64,000 nt of DNA from Actinotalea caeni. Its GTDB lineage: Bacteria > Actinomycetota > Actinomycetes > Actinomycetales > Beutenbergiaceae. The notes below the pieces were generated by a model. That model saw only the letters and a program-made list of their open reading frames with translations. It was not told the origin of the DNA and searched no databases. The DNA lies in contig NZ_WNXX01000004.1 of the NCBI RefSeq assembly GCF_009733795.1, forward strand, positions 186,001-250,000. Direction: 5' to 3'. Every line of letters starts with the position of its first letter. Within the stretch, counting starts at the first letter, position 1. Below are positions 33,909 through 42,041 of this stretch, piece after piece. A program made the position numbers and the translations under genes.

Positions 33909-35476
33909 GCCAGGCCTCCCGTCCCCCGGTGCCGGTGTCGCTGGCACGGTCACGACGGACGGTGATCCGCCTCCACCCGGACGACGACGTCGTCGTGGCG
34001 GCGTTCCGGCTGGGTCCGGGCGACCCCTTGGACAGCGAGAAGGTTGTCGTCCGGGACCCGATCCCGCCGGGCCACAAGGTCGCCGTCCGGCGTATCGCCC
34101 GCGGTACGCGCGTGCTGCGCTACGGGCAGGTGATCGGTGTTGCGGCGACCGGCATCGAGCCCGGTCAGCACGTCCACACCCACAACCTGAGGATGCTCGA
34201 GTTCGAGCGCGAGGTCACGCCGTCGAGCGCCGCTCGCCCGACCCAGTACGTGCCCGAACCCGCCACCTTCGACGGGATCCGGCGTGCCGACGGTCGGGTC
34301 GCGACGCGCAACTTCATCGGCATCATCAGCAGCGTCAACTGCTCGGCCACGGTCGTGCAGGCGGTCGCCGACGCGTTCCGACGCGACCTGCGCCCCGAAG
34401 CACTCGAGGGGTTCGACCGGGTCGACGGCGTCGTGCCGCTCACCCACGGGTTCGGCTGCGCCGTCGACCCCGAGGGCGAGGGCCTGGCGGTCCTGCAGCG
34501 GACCCTGCGGGGCTATGCACAGCACCCCAACTTCGGCGCCGTGATCGCGATCGGTCTGGGGTGCGAGACCAACCAGCTCTCCGACCTGCTCGAGGTCGAC
34601 CTGTCCGGTATCGACCGCCCGGTCGCGTCCTTCAACATGCAGGACGCCGGAGGTACCCGCAAGAGCATCGAGCGTGCCGTCGCCATGGTGCGGGAGCTGC
34701 TGCCCGACGTCGATGCCGTGCACCGCGAACCCGTGCCGGCGTCCGAGCTCACGGTCGGGCTTCAGTGCGGCGGCTCCGACGGGTACTCAGGGATCACGGC
34801 TAATCCGGCCCTCGGCGCTGCGGTCGACCGGCTCGTCGCTCACGGTGGCACCGCCATCCTGTCGGAGACGCCAGAGATCTACGGAGCCGAGCACCTGCTC
34901 GCCGAGCGGGCCCACACTCCCGAGGTCGCTGAACGGCTGTACGCGCGCTTCACCTGGTGGCAGGAGTACGCGAAGCGGATGAACGCCGCCCTCGACAACA
35001 ACCCCTCGGCGGGCAACAAGGCGGGCGGCCTGACGACCGTCCTGGAGAAGGCGCTCGGCGGTGTCGCCAAGGGCGGCACGACCGACCTGATGGAGGTGTA
35101 CGAGTACGCCGAGCCGGTCCGCGAGCGCGGACTGGTCTTCATGGACACACCCGGGTTCGACCCGACGTCGGCGACCGGGCAGGTCGCCGGCGGTGCGAAC
35201 TTGATCTGCTTCACCACGGGCCGTGGTTCGGCGTACGGGTGTCAGCCGACGCCCTCGCTGAAGCTGTCCACGAACAACGAGCTGTGGCTGCGCCAGCAGG
35301 AGGACATCGACATCAACTGCGGCGGCATCGTCGACGGGTTCACCACCGTCGACGAGATGGGCCAGCAGATCTTCGAGCGCATGCTCTCGTGCGCGTCCGG
35401 CCAGAAGTCGGTCAGCGAGCTGCACGGGTACGGACAGAACGAGTTCGTCCCCTGGCAGCTCTCAGCGGTGATGTAG
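33905..35476 (+). CDS. UxaA-family (altronate/galactarate dehydratase-like) sugar-acid dehydratase
   Basis: 523 aa. An N-terminal SAF domain (residues ~18-95; VVRDPIPPGHKVAVRRIARGT) is fused to the UxaA catalytic part: GRVATRNFIGIISSVNCSAT, LTHGFGCAVDPEG, AIGLGCETNQ, GLQCGGSDGYSGITANPALG, NPSAGNKAGG and INCGGIVDG, which hold the conserved Cys/Asn/Asp metal-site residues. Family members dehydrate altronate or galactarate to 2-keto-3-deoxy acids. In this operon it is the only dehydratase upstream of the XylX-like enzyme, so it should act on the aldonate made by the lactonase. That would be an unusual assignment for the family. Confidence 0.85.
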   Translation: MSQASRPPVPVSLARSRRTVIRLHPDDDVVVAAFRLGPGDPLDSEKVVVRDPIPPGHKVAVRRIARGTRVLRYGQVIGVAATGIEPGQHVHTHNLRMLEFEREVTPSSAARPTQYVPEPATFDGIRRADGRVATRNFIGIISSVNCSATVVQAVADAFRRDLRPEALEGFDRVDGVVPLTHGFGCAVDPEGEGLAVLQRTLRGYAQHPNFGAVIAIGLGCETNQLSDLLEVDLSGIDRPVASFNMQDAGGTRKSIERAVAMVRELLPDVDAVHREPVPASELTVGLQCGGSDGYSGITANPALGAAVDRLVAHGGTAILSETPEIYGAEHLLAERAHTPEVAERLYARFTWWQEYAKRMNAALDNNPSAGNKAGGLTTVLEKALGGVAKGGTTDLMEVYEYAEPVRERGLVFMDTPGFDPTSATGQVAGGANLICFTTGRGSAYGCQPTPSLKLSTNNELWLRQQEDIDINCGGIVDGFTTVDEMGQQIFERMLSCASGQKSVSELHGYGQNEFVPWQLSAVM

Positions 35477-35490
35477 CACGCCGCGGAACT

Positions 35491-35515
35491 GGTGCGGGGC
35501 ACACGGCCCCACACC
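35491..35515 (+). other. Intercistronic hairpin before the binding-protein gene
   Basis: GGTGCGGGGC (35491-35500) pairs with 35506-35515 (one C:A mismatch, loop ACACG) in the only sizeable gap of the first half of the operon. Such hairpins often protect the transcript of the highly expressed binding protein or reduce read-through from the enzyme genes. Confidence 0.5.
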
Positions 35516-35532
35516 TCAGACGAAGGAGTCTC

Positions 35533-36855
35533 ATGAGCAGCACCCGAAAGAGAACATCTCGATCGCTGATGGCGCTCGGCGCCGCGGTCAGCCTCGCAGC
35601 TGTCGCCGCATGCGGCACGAGCGGTCCCGGTGGCGGGGGCTCTGACGACGGGGATGGCGGCGGTGACGGAGGCGGCGCCCAGACGCTCAACCTCTGGCAC
35701 CTGTCCAGCATGTCGACCGTGCCGGACGCCGTCCAGCGTTTCGAGGACGCGAACCCGGGCTGGACCGTCAACCTGACCGAGGCCCCCAACGACCAGTACA
35801 AGACCAAGCTGCGCGTCGCCCTGGGGACCGACACCGGCCCCGACGTGTTTCACAACTGGGGTGGCTCCGACCTCGTCGAGTACGAGGCCTCCGGTCTGAT
35901 CCTTCCGCTCGACGACCTGCTGGAGTCGGGCGACCTGGCGGGCGCCTTCACCGACGCCGTGCTCGAGCAGGGGCAGGTCGACGGGACCCAGTACGGCCTG
36001 GCGACCGCGGTCGAGGCGTCGATGGTCTGGTACAACACCGAGATCTTCGACGAGCTCGGGCTGGTGCCGCCGACGACCTGGGACGAGTTCCTCGAGGTCA
36101 TCGAGGCGACGAAGGCTGCTGGCCTGATCCCGATCGCGATGGCCAACTCCACGCAGTGGCCCGGCAGCCAGTGGTGGTCCGAGCTCGTCGCGCTGTCCTG
36201 CGGTCCGGACTTCTGGGCGACGCTGGGCAGCGACTCGCCGGCGATCCCGCTGGACGACCCCTGTGTCGTGACGGCCAACGAGAAGATCGTCGAGCTGGTC
36301 GAGGCGGGCGCGTTCAACCAGGGCTTCAACGGTCTGGACTACGACACCGGTGAGTCACGCCAGCTGTTCTGGTCCGGCCAGGCTGCCATGAACCACATGG
36401 GCAACTGGACGCTGCCCTCGGCTCAGGACGAGGCCCCCGAGATGCTCGACAAGCTCGACTTCTTCCTCGTGCCCGCGTGGGAGGGTGCGGTCGGTACCGG
36501 CGACATGATGACGGGCGGTCTCTCACCCGTGTACTCGGTCGCGGCGACGACGGCTGCGCCCGACATGGCCAAGGAGCTGGTGCGCTACCTGGTGGACGCT
36601 CAGGCGGCCGCCGACATCGCGACCGTGGGCCGCATCCCGGTCTACCAGGGCACGGAGATCAGTGACCCGCTCGGAGCCAAGGTGTCGGAGGCGATCAACG
36701 CTGCGCCGGCGCTGGCACCGTGGCCCGACCACGTGCTGGCTCCCGAGTGGACCACCGCCATGCTCCAGGCCACGCAGGGCCTGTTCGGGCTCACCCTGAG
36801 CCCTGAGGACGCAGCGACTCAGCTGCAGGCGGCCTACGAGCAGGTCCAGCAGTAG
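35533..36855 (+). CDS. Sugar ABC transporter substrate-binding lipoprotein
   Basis: 440 aa, AAGGAG upstream of ATG 35533. Lipoprotein signal with lipobox AVAAC (Cys ~26), then a Gly/Asp-rich tether and an extracellular solute-binding domain of family 1 (LNLWHLSSMSTVPDAVQRFE; VFHNWGGSDLVEYEASG; MVWYNTEIFDELGLVPPTTW). The binding-site aromatic residues around TQWPGSQWW are typical for oligosaccharide binders. It delivers a glycoside or sugar to the two permeases that follow. No ATPase gene is in the operon. Confidence 0.93.
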   Translation: MSSTRKRTSRSLMALGAAVSLAAVAACGTSGPGGGGSDDGDGGGDGGGAQTLNLWHLSSMSTVPDAVQRFEDANPGWTVNLTEAPNDQYKTKLRVALGTDTGPDVFHNWGGSDLVEYEASGLILPLDDLLESGDLAGAFTDAVLEQGQVDGTQYGLATAVEASMVWYNTEIFDELGLVPPTTWDEFLEVIEATKAAGLIPIAMANSTQWPGSQWWSELVALSCGPDFWATLGSDSPAIPLDDPCVVTANEKIVELVEAGAFNQGFNGLDYDTGESRQLFWSGQAAMNHMGNWTLPSAQDEAPEMLDKLDFFLVPAWEGAVGTGDMMTGGLSPVYSVAATTAAPDMAKELVRYLVDAQAAADIATVGRIPVYQGTEISDPLGAKVSEAINAAPALAPWPDHVLAPEWTTAMLQATQGLFGLTLSPEDAATQLQAAYEQVQQ

Positions 36856-36882
36856 GAATCCGAATCTCGGAGGAGCCCTCGC

Positions 36883-37767
36883 ATGATTCGTACCGATCGA
36901 CTCAAGTGGATCGCCTTCTTGGCACCGGCACTCATCGTCTACGGGGTGTTCCTGGTGTATCCGGTCGTGCAGTCGGCGATGCTCAGCTTCTCCTCATGGG
37001 CAGGGCCGGGCCGACCGGCCCTGCCCGTCGGGTTCGGGAACTTCGCCGAGCTGTTCCAGGACCCGGTGTTCTGGCTCTCGATGCGGAACACGGCGGCGCT
37101 GCTCTTCGTCAGTGTGTTTCTCCAGCTCCCGCTCGGGCTGGGCCTCGCGCTCATCGTGACCAGTGCGCGCCGCGGCCGTCGCATCTGGCGCGGGATCTAC
37201 TTCCTGCCCACCCTGATGTCGACGGTCGCGGTGGCGATCCTCTGGCGGTTCATCTACAGCCCGTCCTACGGGATCCTCAACGGCTTCCTACGAGCGATCG
37301 GGCTCGAGTCCCTGACACAGGGCTGGCTCGGGCAGCCCAGCACCGCGCTGTGGGCGGTCATCGGGGCCAACGTCTGGCAGTGGGCCCCCTTCTACATGAT
37401 CATCTACATCGCAGCGATCCTGGGGCTGGACCAGGAGCTGTACGAGGCCGCCTCGATCGACGGCGCCACGCGCGGTCAGCAGTTCAGGTTCGTCACGCTG
37501 CCGCTGCTGGTGCCCGTCCTGGTCACGACGTCGATCCTCTCGCTGGCGGGAGCGATCAAGGCCTTCGACCTGGTCTACATCATGACCGGCGGCGGGCCGA
37601 CGCACTCGACCGAGCTGCTCGCGACCTACATGTTCCTCCAGGGCTTCACCAACTACCGGCTCGGGTATGCGAGCGCGATCGCCATGGTGATCTTCACGAT
37701 CACCCTGGTGCTCACGGTGATCGTGCTGCTCCGATCGAACCGACGACCCCGCGCGAAGGTGCGTTGA
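36883..37767 (+). CDS. Sugar ABC transporter permease (MalF/UgpA type)
   Basis: 294 aa with six membrane helices (IAFLAPALIVYGVFLVYPVV first) and the cytosolic coupling helix EAASIDGATRGQQFRFVTLP, the EAA loop that contacts the ATPase. GGAGG before the ATG. Forms the import channel with the next gene; TGGGPTHSTELLATYMF is typical of the MalF-like partner. Confidence 0.93.
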   Translation: MIRTDRLKWIAFLAPALIVYGVFLVYPVVQSAMLSFSSWAGPGRPALPVGFGNFAELFQDPVFWLSMRNTAALLFVSVFLQLPLGLGLALIVTSARRGRRIWRGIYFLPTLMSTVAVAILWRFIYSPSYGILNGFLRAIGLESLTQGWLGQPSTALWAVIGANVWQWAPFYMIIYIAAILGLDQELYEAASIDGATRGQQFRFVTLPLLVPVLVTTSILSLAGAIKAFDLVYIMTGGGPTHSTELLATYMFLQGFTNYRLGYASAIAMVIFTITLVLTVIVLLRSNRRPRAKVR

Positions 37768-37768
37768 C

Positions 37769-38623
37769 ATGGCAACGGTGCGCACGCGTTCAGCCGTTCG
37801 GCCGGGGCCGGCCGTGGCGACGGTCCGGCTCCTCCTCGCGGTCTTCGCCGCGGTGATGTGTCTGTTCCCTGTGGTCTTCATGGTCCTGGGCTCGTTGAAG
37901 ACGCGGGGTGGGTTCCTGGAGAACCCGTTCGGGCTACCGAGGGACCTGACGTTCGAGAACTTCACGAACCTGGTGTCGACGGGCTTTGCGAAGTACTTCG
38001 GCAACAGCATCACGGTCACACTCGTCTCGGTCGCCGGCACCGTCGCGTTGGCCATCCTGGCGGCGTACCCGCTGTCGAGGTTCCAGACCCGGCTCAACAC
38101 CCCGATGACCCTGGTGTTCCTCGGCGGCATCATGATTCCGGTGCACGTCACGCTGATCCCGATCTACGTGCTGACGCAGGAGATGCGGATGTACGACTCG
38201 ATCGGCGCCTTGTTCGGCCCGTACATCGCCTTCAACCTCCCGGTCGCCGTGTTCGTCCTGACGAGCTTCTTCAAGCAGCTGCCGGAGTCGATCTTCGACG
38301 CTGCACGCATCGACGGCGCAGGGCACCTCCGGATCTTGCGGAGCGTGGTGGTGCCGATGGCTGGTCCGGCGATCTCGACGGTCGCGGTGATCACCTTCAT
38401 CTTCGTGTGGAACGAGTTCGTGTTCGGGCTGGTGCTGCTCTCGTCGGACACCAACTACACGCTCCCGCTCGGGCTCAACGCGTTCTACGGGAACTTCAGC
38501 GTGAACATCCCGGGCATGATGGCCGCGTTGACAGTGGCGACGCTGCCGTCGCTCCTCTTCTATCTGGCGGCGCAGGAGCGCGTCGTCGCAGGACTGGCTG
38601 CGGGCGCGCTCCGCGGAGAGTAG
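37769..38623 (+). CDS. Sugar ABC transporter permease (MalG/UgpE type)
   Basis: 284 aa, starting two bases after the previous stop. Six helices (VRLLLAVFAAVMCLFPVVFMVLG first), SLKTRGGFLENPFGLP external loop, and the EAA-type loop DAARIDGAGHLRILRSVVVP. Partner of the preceding permease in the operon's importer. Energy must come from an ATPase encoded elsewhere, for instance the UgpC-type protein at 56959-58098. Confidence 0.93.
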   Translation: MATVRTRSAVRPGPAVATVRLLLAVFAAVMCLFPVVFMVLGSLKTRGGFLENPFGLPRDLTFENFTNLVSTGFAKYFGNSITVTLVSVAGTVALAILAAYPLSRFQTRLNTPMTLVFLGGIMIPVHVTLIPIYVLTQEMRMYDSIGALFGPYIAFNLPVAVFVLTSFFKQLPESIFDAARIDGAGHLRILRSVVVPMAGPAISTVAVITFIFVWNEFVFGLVLLSSDTNYTLPLGLNAFYGNFSVNIPGMMAALTVATLPSLLFYLAAQERVVAGLAAGALRGE

Positions 38624-38633
38624 GACAAGGACC

Positions 38634-39041
38634 ATGCTGCTCAACATCGATCCGTTGCTGACCGGCGAGCTCCTCAAGGGGCTCGACGAGATGGGGCACT
38701 CCGACCTCGTCCTGATCGCCGACGCGAACTTTCCGGCTCACCGCGTCAATCGTGATGCGATCGAGCTCCCGGGGACCACGGTGCCGCAGGTCGTGCGTGC
38801 GATCTGCTCCGTCCTGCCACTCGACGGCGACGTCGCGCCGGTACTCATGGATGCTGGCGTGGTACCACCCCCCGCGGTGCAGGCCGAGATCGAGGCCGCT
38901 GCTGCACACCCGCTGGCGGCCAGGCTGATCGACCGCTGGGAGTACTACGACCTGGCCGCGCAGGCCAGCGTGGTCGTGGCCACGGGTGAGATGCGACTCT
39001 GGGGGAATGTGCTGCTGGCGAAGGGGCTGGTCCAGATCTGA
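38634..39041 (+). CDS. RbsD/FucU-family sugar mutarotase
   Basis: 135 aa, the usual length. LLNIDPLLTGELLKGLDEMG and GHSDLVLIADANFPAHRV are the FucU/RbsD signature, with the catalytic His in MGHSD; the C-terminal EYYDLAAQASVVVATGEMRLWGN matches FucU more than RbsD. FucU interconverts anomers of L-fucose (and some D-ribose), giving the form used by the dehydrogenase. Position at the end of the transporter block suggests it processes freshly released sugar. It supports a sugar of L-fuco/D-arabino configuration. Confidence 0.88.
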   Translation: MLLNIDPLLTGELLKGLDEMGHSDLVLIADANFPAHRVNRDAIELPGTTVPQVVRAICSVLPLDGDVAPVLMDAGVVPPPAVQAEIEAAAAHPLAARLIDRWEYYDLAAQASVVVATGEMRLWGNVLLAKGLVQI

Positions 39042-39211
39042 CCCGCTGGCCGGGCCCGCGTCGTGCAGCGGCTCACCGACGGGGCGCGGCACGTCGTGCC
39101 ACGAGAAGCCTCGCACCGGGCGCACCGACAGGGCACCAGGCTGACACGCACACGGCCTGCTCGTACCAGGCACTGATCGGGCGGCTAGGGTCGCCGGAGG
39201 AGGAGTCACCC

Positions 39212-40663
39212 GTGCACACCACGACCAAGGACGAGCTGGAGAGCGTGATGCGGCGCGCGCATGCCGCCTACCTGGAGGCGCGAGCCGTGTCACCTGGCGT
39301 GCGAGCCTCGTGGCTGGGCGCCGTTGCCGACGCGCTGGACTCGCGAGCAGAGGAGCTGGTGCCACTCGCTCATGAGGAGTCCCGACTTCCGGACGGCCGC
39401 TTGCGCGGCGAGCTCGGTCGCACGACGTTCCAGCTGCGGCTCCTGGCTCAGGAGGTCATCCGCGGTGAGCTCCTCGACGCGACGCTCGACCATGCGGATG
39501 ACGCGTGGGGGATGGGGCCGCGTCCGGACATCCGTCGTGTCAACGTGCCGCTGGGCGTGGTGGGCGTCTTCGGAGCGTCGAACTTCCCGTTCGCCTTCAG
39601 CGTCATGGGAGGGGACTCGGCCGCCGGTCTCGCCGCGGGCTGCGCGGTCGTCCACAAGGTCCACGAGGCGCACCCGGCTCTGGGACTGCGCACAGCCGAG
39701 ATCGTCGTGGACGCGCTGCGCGCCGCGGGAGCGCCGGACGGCCTGTTCGCGGCGGTCACCGGCCGCGAGATCGGCAACGACCTCGTCGACCACCCGCTGA
39801 CCGCCGCCATCGGTTTCACCGGCTCCACCCGTGTCGGGCGGATGCTGATGGAGCGCGCACAGGCGCGACCGGTACCGATCCCGTTCTACGGGGAGCTCGG
39901 CAGCATCAACCCGGTGTTCGTCACGCCGGCTGCGTGGGATGCTCGCCGCGACCAGATCGCCCGCGAGTACGTCGGCTCCTTCACGCTCGGCAGCGGCCAG
40001 TTCTGCACGAAGCCTGGTCTGCTGCTCGTCCCCTCCCTCGAGGAGGAGGCTGCCGCGACACTGCGCGACGCCGTCGCCGAGGTCGCGGCGGCGCCGATGC
40101 TGTCCGAGCGGCTGGCGTCGGGCTTCGTGGACGCGCGCGACGAGATGGCCTCGCGCGAGGGAGTCGCGACCGTTGCGCCAGGAGGGCGCGGGGAGGCGCC
40201 GGCCCCCGCGTTGCTGTCGGCGCCGGTCGAGGCCGTGCTGTCCGATCCTGCGATCCTCCGAGAGGAGATGTTCGGACCGGCCAGCATCGTCGTCACCTAC
40301 GAGGACGTCGCGCAGCTCGAGAAGGTGGTGGACCTGCTCGAGGGGCAGCTGACCGCCTCGGTCCACGCCGAGGAGGGCGAGGACGTCTCCGACCTCCTGG
40401 CCGCGCTCGAGCGCGTCTCCGGGCGACTCATCTGGAACGCGTGGCCCACAGGTGTCACGGTCACCTATGCCCAGCACCACGGTGGCCCGTTCCCCGCGAC
40501 CACCAGCCCGGGCAGCACCTCGGTCGGAACGGCTGCGCCCCGCCGGTTCACCCGTCCCGTGGCCTACCAGGGCGTGCCCGACTCCCACCTGCCCCCGGCT
40601 CTGCAGGAAGCAAACCCATGGCGGATCACGCGTCGTGTCGACGGCGTCTGGCAGGTGCCGTGA
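39212..40663 (+). CDS. Aldehyde dehydrogenase, alpha-ketoglutaric semialdehyde dehydrogenase type
   Basis: 483 aa from GTG 39212 behind GGAGGAGGAG. GVFGASNFPFAFSVMGGDSAAGLAAG, FYGELGSINPVFVTP (general-base Glu) and FTLGSGQFCTKPGLLLVP (catalytic Cys ~261) give the NADP-linked aldehyde dehydrogenase group that includes type III alpha-KGSA dehydrogenases; the GSGQFCTKPG context differs from lactaldehyde dehydrogenases. It should oxidise alpha-ketoglutaric semialdehyde to alpha-ketoglutarate. A 170-base gap precedes it (containing GGCACG-T-CGTGCC) and may hold a separate weak promoter. Its stop overlaps the dehydratase start. Confidence 0.87.
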   Translation: MHTTTKDELESVMRRAHAAYLEARAVSPGVRASWLGAVADALDSRAEELVPLAHEESRLPDGRLRGELGRTTFQLRLLAQEVIRGELLDATLDHADDAWGMGPRPDIRRVNVPLGVVGVFGASNFPFAFSVMGGDSAAGLAAGCAVVHKVHEAHPALGLRTAEIVVDALRAAGAPDGLFAAVTGREIGNDLVDHPLTAAIGFTGSTRVGRMLMERAQARPVPIPFYGELGSINPVFVTPAAWDARRDQIAREYVGSFTLGSGQFCTKPGLLLVPSLEEEAAATLRDAVAEVAAAPMLSERLASGFVDARDEMASREGVATVAPGGRGEAPAPALLSAPVEAVLSDPAILREEMFGPASIVVTYEDVAQLEKVVDLLEGQLTASVHAEEGEDVSDLLAALERVSGRLIWNAWPTGVTVTYAQHHGGPFPATTSPGSTSVGTAAPRRFTRPVAYQGVPDSHLPPALQEANPWRITRRVDGVWQVP

Positions 40664-41841
40664 TCAGGGTGGCCGACCGGAGGGTCCTGCCGCTGGACGC
40701 GGAGCGTGCCCTGCTCGTCGGACGGGTGTGGGACCCCAAGAGCGGCGGCCCTCGCCCCGTTCTTGTCCGCGGCGAGGCCGTGCACGACATCTTCGACCTC
40801 AGCTCGACGATCAGTGCGCTGCTGGAGCGGGACGACGCCGTCGACGCCCTCCGCGCGGTGAGCTCCCCGCCGAGGTGGCAGCTGCCCGACCTCGTGGCCG
40901 CGTCCGTGGAGCGCCGCTACGAGGCGCACCTGTTGGCTCCGGTGGACCTCCAGGTGATCAAGGCCTGCGGGGTGACGTTCGTCGACAGCATGATCGAGCG
41001 CGTCATCGAGGAACGCTGCGGTGGCGACCCGGTTCGCGCGGCTGAGGTGCGCGCCATGCTGGCCGCCCAGGTCACGGAGGACCTCGGTGCGGTCGTACCA
41101 GGCTCGAAGGACGCCGCCAGACTGAGGGAGGCGCTCCTGGCCAAGGGCTGGTGGTCGCAGTACCTCGAGGTGGGCTTGGGGCCCGACCCCGAGGTGTTCA
41201 CCAAGGCGCCGGTCCTGGCATCCGTCGGTTGGGGAGCGCGGATCGGGATCCCGCGGTTCTCGGGGTGGAACAACCCCGAGCCCGAGCTCGTGCTGGTCGC
41301 GGACAGTCTCGGTCGTGCCCGAGGCTGCACGCTGGGCAACGACGTCAACCTGCGTGACGTCGAAGGGCGAAGCGCCCTGCTGCTGGGGATGGCGAAGGAC
41401 AACAACGCCCAGTCCGCCCTCGGTCCGTTCATCCGGCTGTTCGACGGCGAGTTCACCCTCGACACCGTCCGCTCCGAGACGATCGAGCTCGAGGTCGTCG
41501 GCGTGGACGGGTACCGGATGGACGGGGTGAACAGCGTCAGCCGGCTCAGCCGCTCATTCGAGGAGCTGCTCGCCGCCGTCCACGGCGAGCACCACCAGTA
41601 CCCCGACGGCTTCGCGCTGTACACCGGCACGTTGTTCGCGCCGACCCAGGATCGCGACGCTGCCGGAGCGGGCTTCACGCACCACACCGGCGACATCGTG
41701 ACGATCTCCAGCCCGCACCTCGGCACGTTGGTCAACGAGGTGGCGCCGACGGAGACGATCGAGCCGTGGGACTTCGGGGTCAGCGCTCTGTGCGCCTATC
41801 TGCTCGGGCAGCAGCGTCACGCCCGCGACACCGAGTTGTAA
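40660..41841 (+). CDS. FAH-family 2-keto-3-deoxy-pentonate dehydratase (XylX/KdaD-like)
   Basis: 393 aa from GTG 40660 (overlap GTGA). The FAH fold's metal site is in VTFVDSMIERVIEER, WNNPEPELVLV and GNDVNLRDVEGRSALLLGMAKDNN, and TGTLFAPTQDRDAAGAGFTHH lies near the end. Length and motifs closely match Caulobacter XylX as I recall it (KAAGVTF, ERVIEER, SQYLEV, NNPEPE, QHQYPDGFAL), the enzyme converting 2-keto-3-deoxy-xylonate to alpha-ketoglutaric semialdehyde; Sulfolobus KdaD does the same with the arabinonate isomer. It is longer than the ~285-aa diketo-acid hydrolases of the L-fucose/L-rhamnose routes. Last gene of the locus. Confidence 0.88.
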   Translation: MIRVADRRVLPLDAERALLVGRVWDPKSGGPRPVLVRGEAVHDIFDLSSTISALLERDDAVDALRAVSSPPRWQLPDLVAASVERRYEAHLLAPVDLQVIKACGVTFVDSMIERVIEERCGGDPVRAAEVRAMLAAQVTEDLGAVVPGSKDAARLREALLAKGWWSQYLEVGLGPDPEVFTKAPVLASVGWGARIGIPRFSGWNNPEPELVLVADSLGRARGCTLGNDVNLRDVEGRSALLLGMAKDNNAQSALGPFIRLFDGEFTLDTVRSETIELEVVGVDGYRMDGVNSVSRLSRSFEELLAAVHGEHHQYPDGFALYTGTLFAPTQDRDAAGAGFTHHTGDIVTISSPHLGTLVNEVAPTETIEPWDFGVSALCAYLLGQQRHARDTEL

Positions 41842-41928
41842 CGGGTGGTGTCCGGGCACTCCGACCCGTCCCCGGCTCGGCCGCTCTCTCGCTCAGATCT
41901 CGAGCCAGCAACCGTGGCCGGGGGCTCA

Positions 41929-42008
41929 CGCCACCGCCGGCGAGTACGAGCCCGCGTGGCGAGGACGAGCGGTGCGCCACTCGTTCTCGACGGCCAGGCT
42001 CGTGCTCG
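41929..42008. repeat. 80-bp dispersed repeat, copy 2
   Basis: Near-identical to 27774-27853 (six differences). The inner stem is weakened here (ACGAGCGGTGC against GCCAGGCTCGT). It again lies between two convergent genes, 87 bases after the XylX-like gene's stop and 33 before the esterase's stop. The two copies bracket the sugar catabolic locus with its regulator. Confidence 0.85.
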
Positions 42009-42041
42009 CGGCGCCGTGCTTCGCGCGCCGGCGCCGCGACC

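Noticed and set aside
28835-41841. Classic L-fucose isomerase/kinase/aldolase operon
   Set aside because: No FucI, FucK or FucA homologue is present; the enzymes are dehydrogenases, a lactonase and dehydratases, so the route is oxidative.
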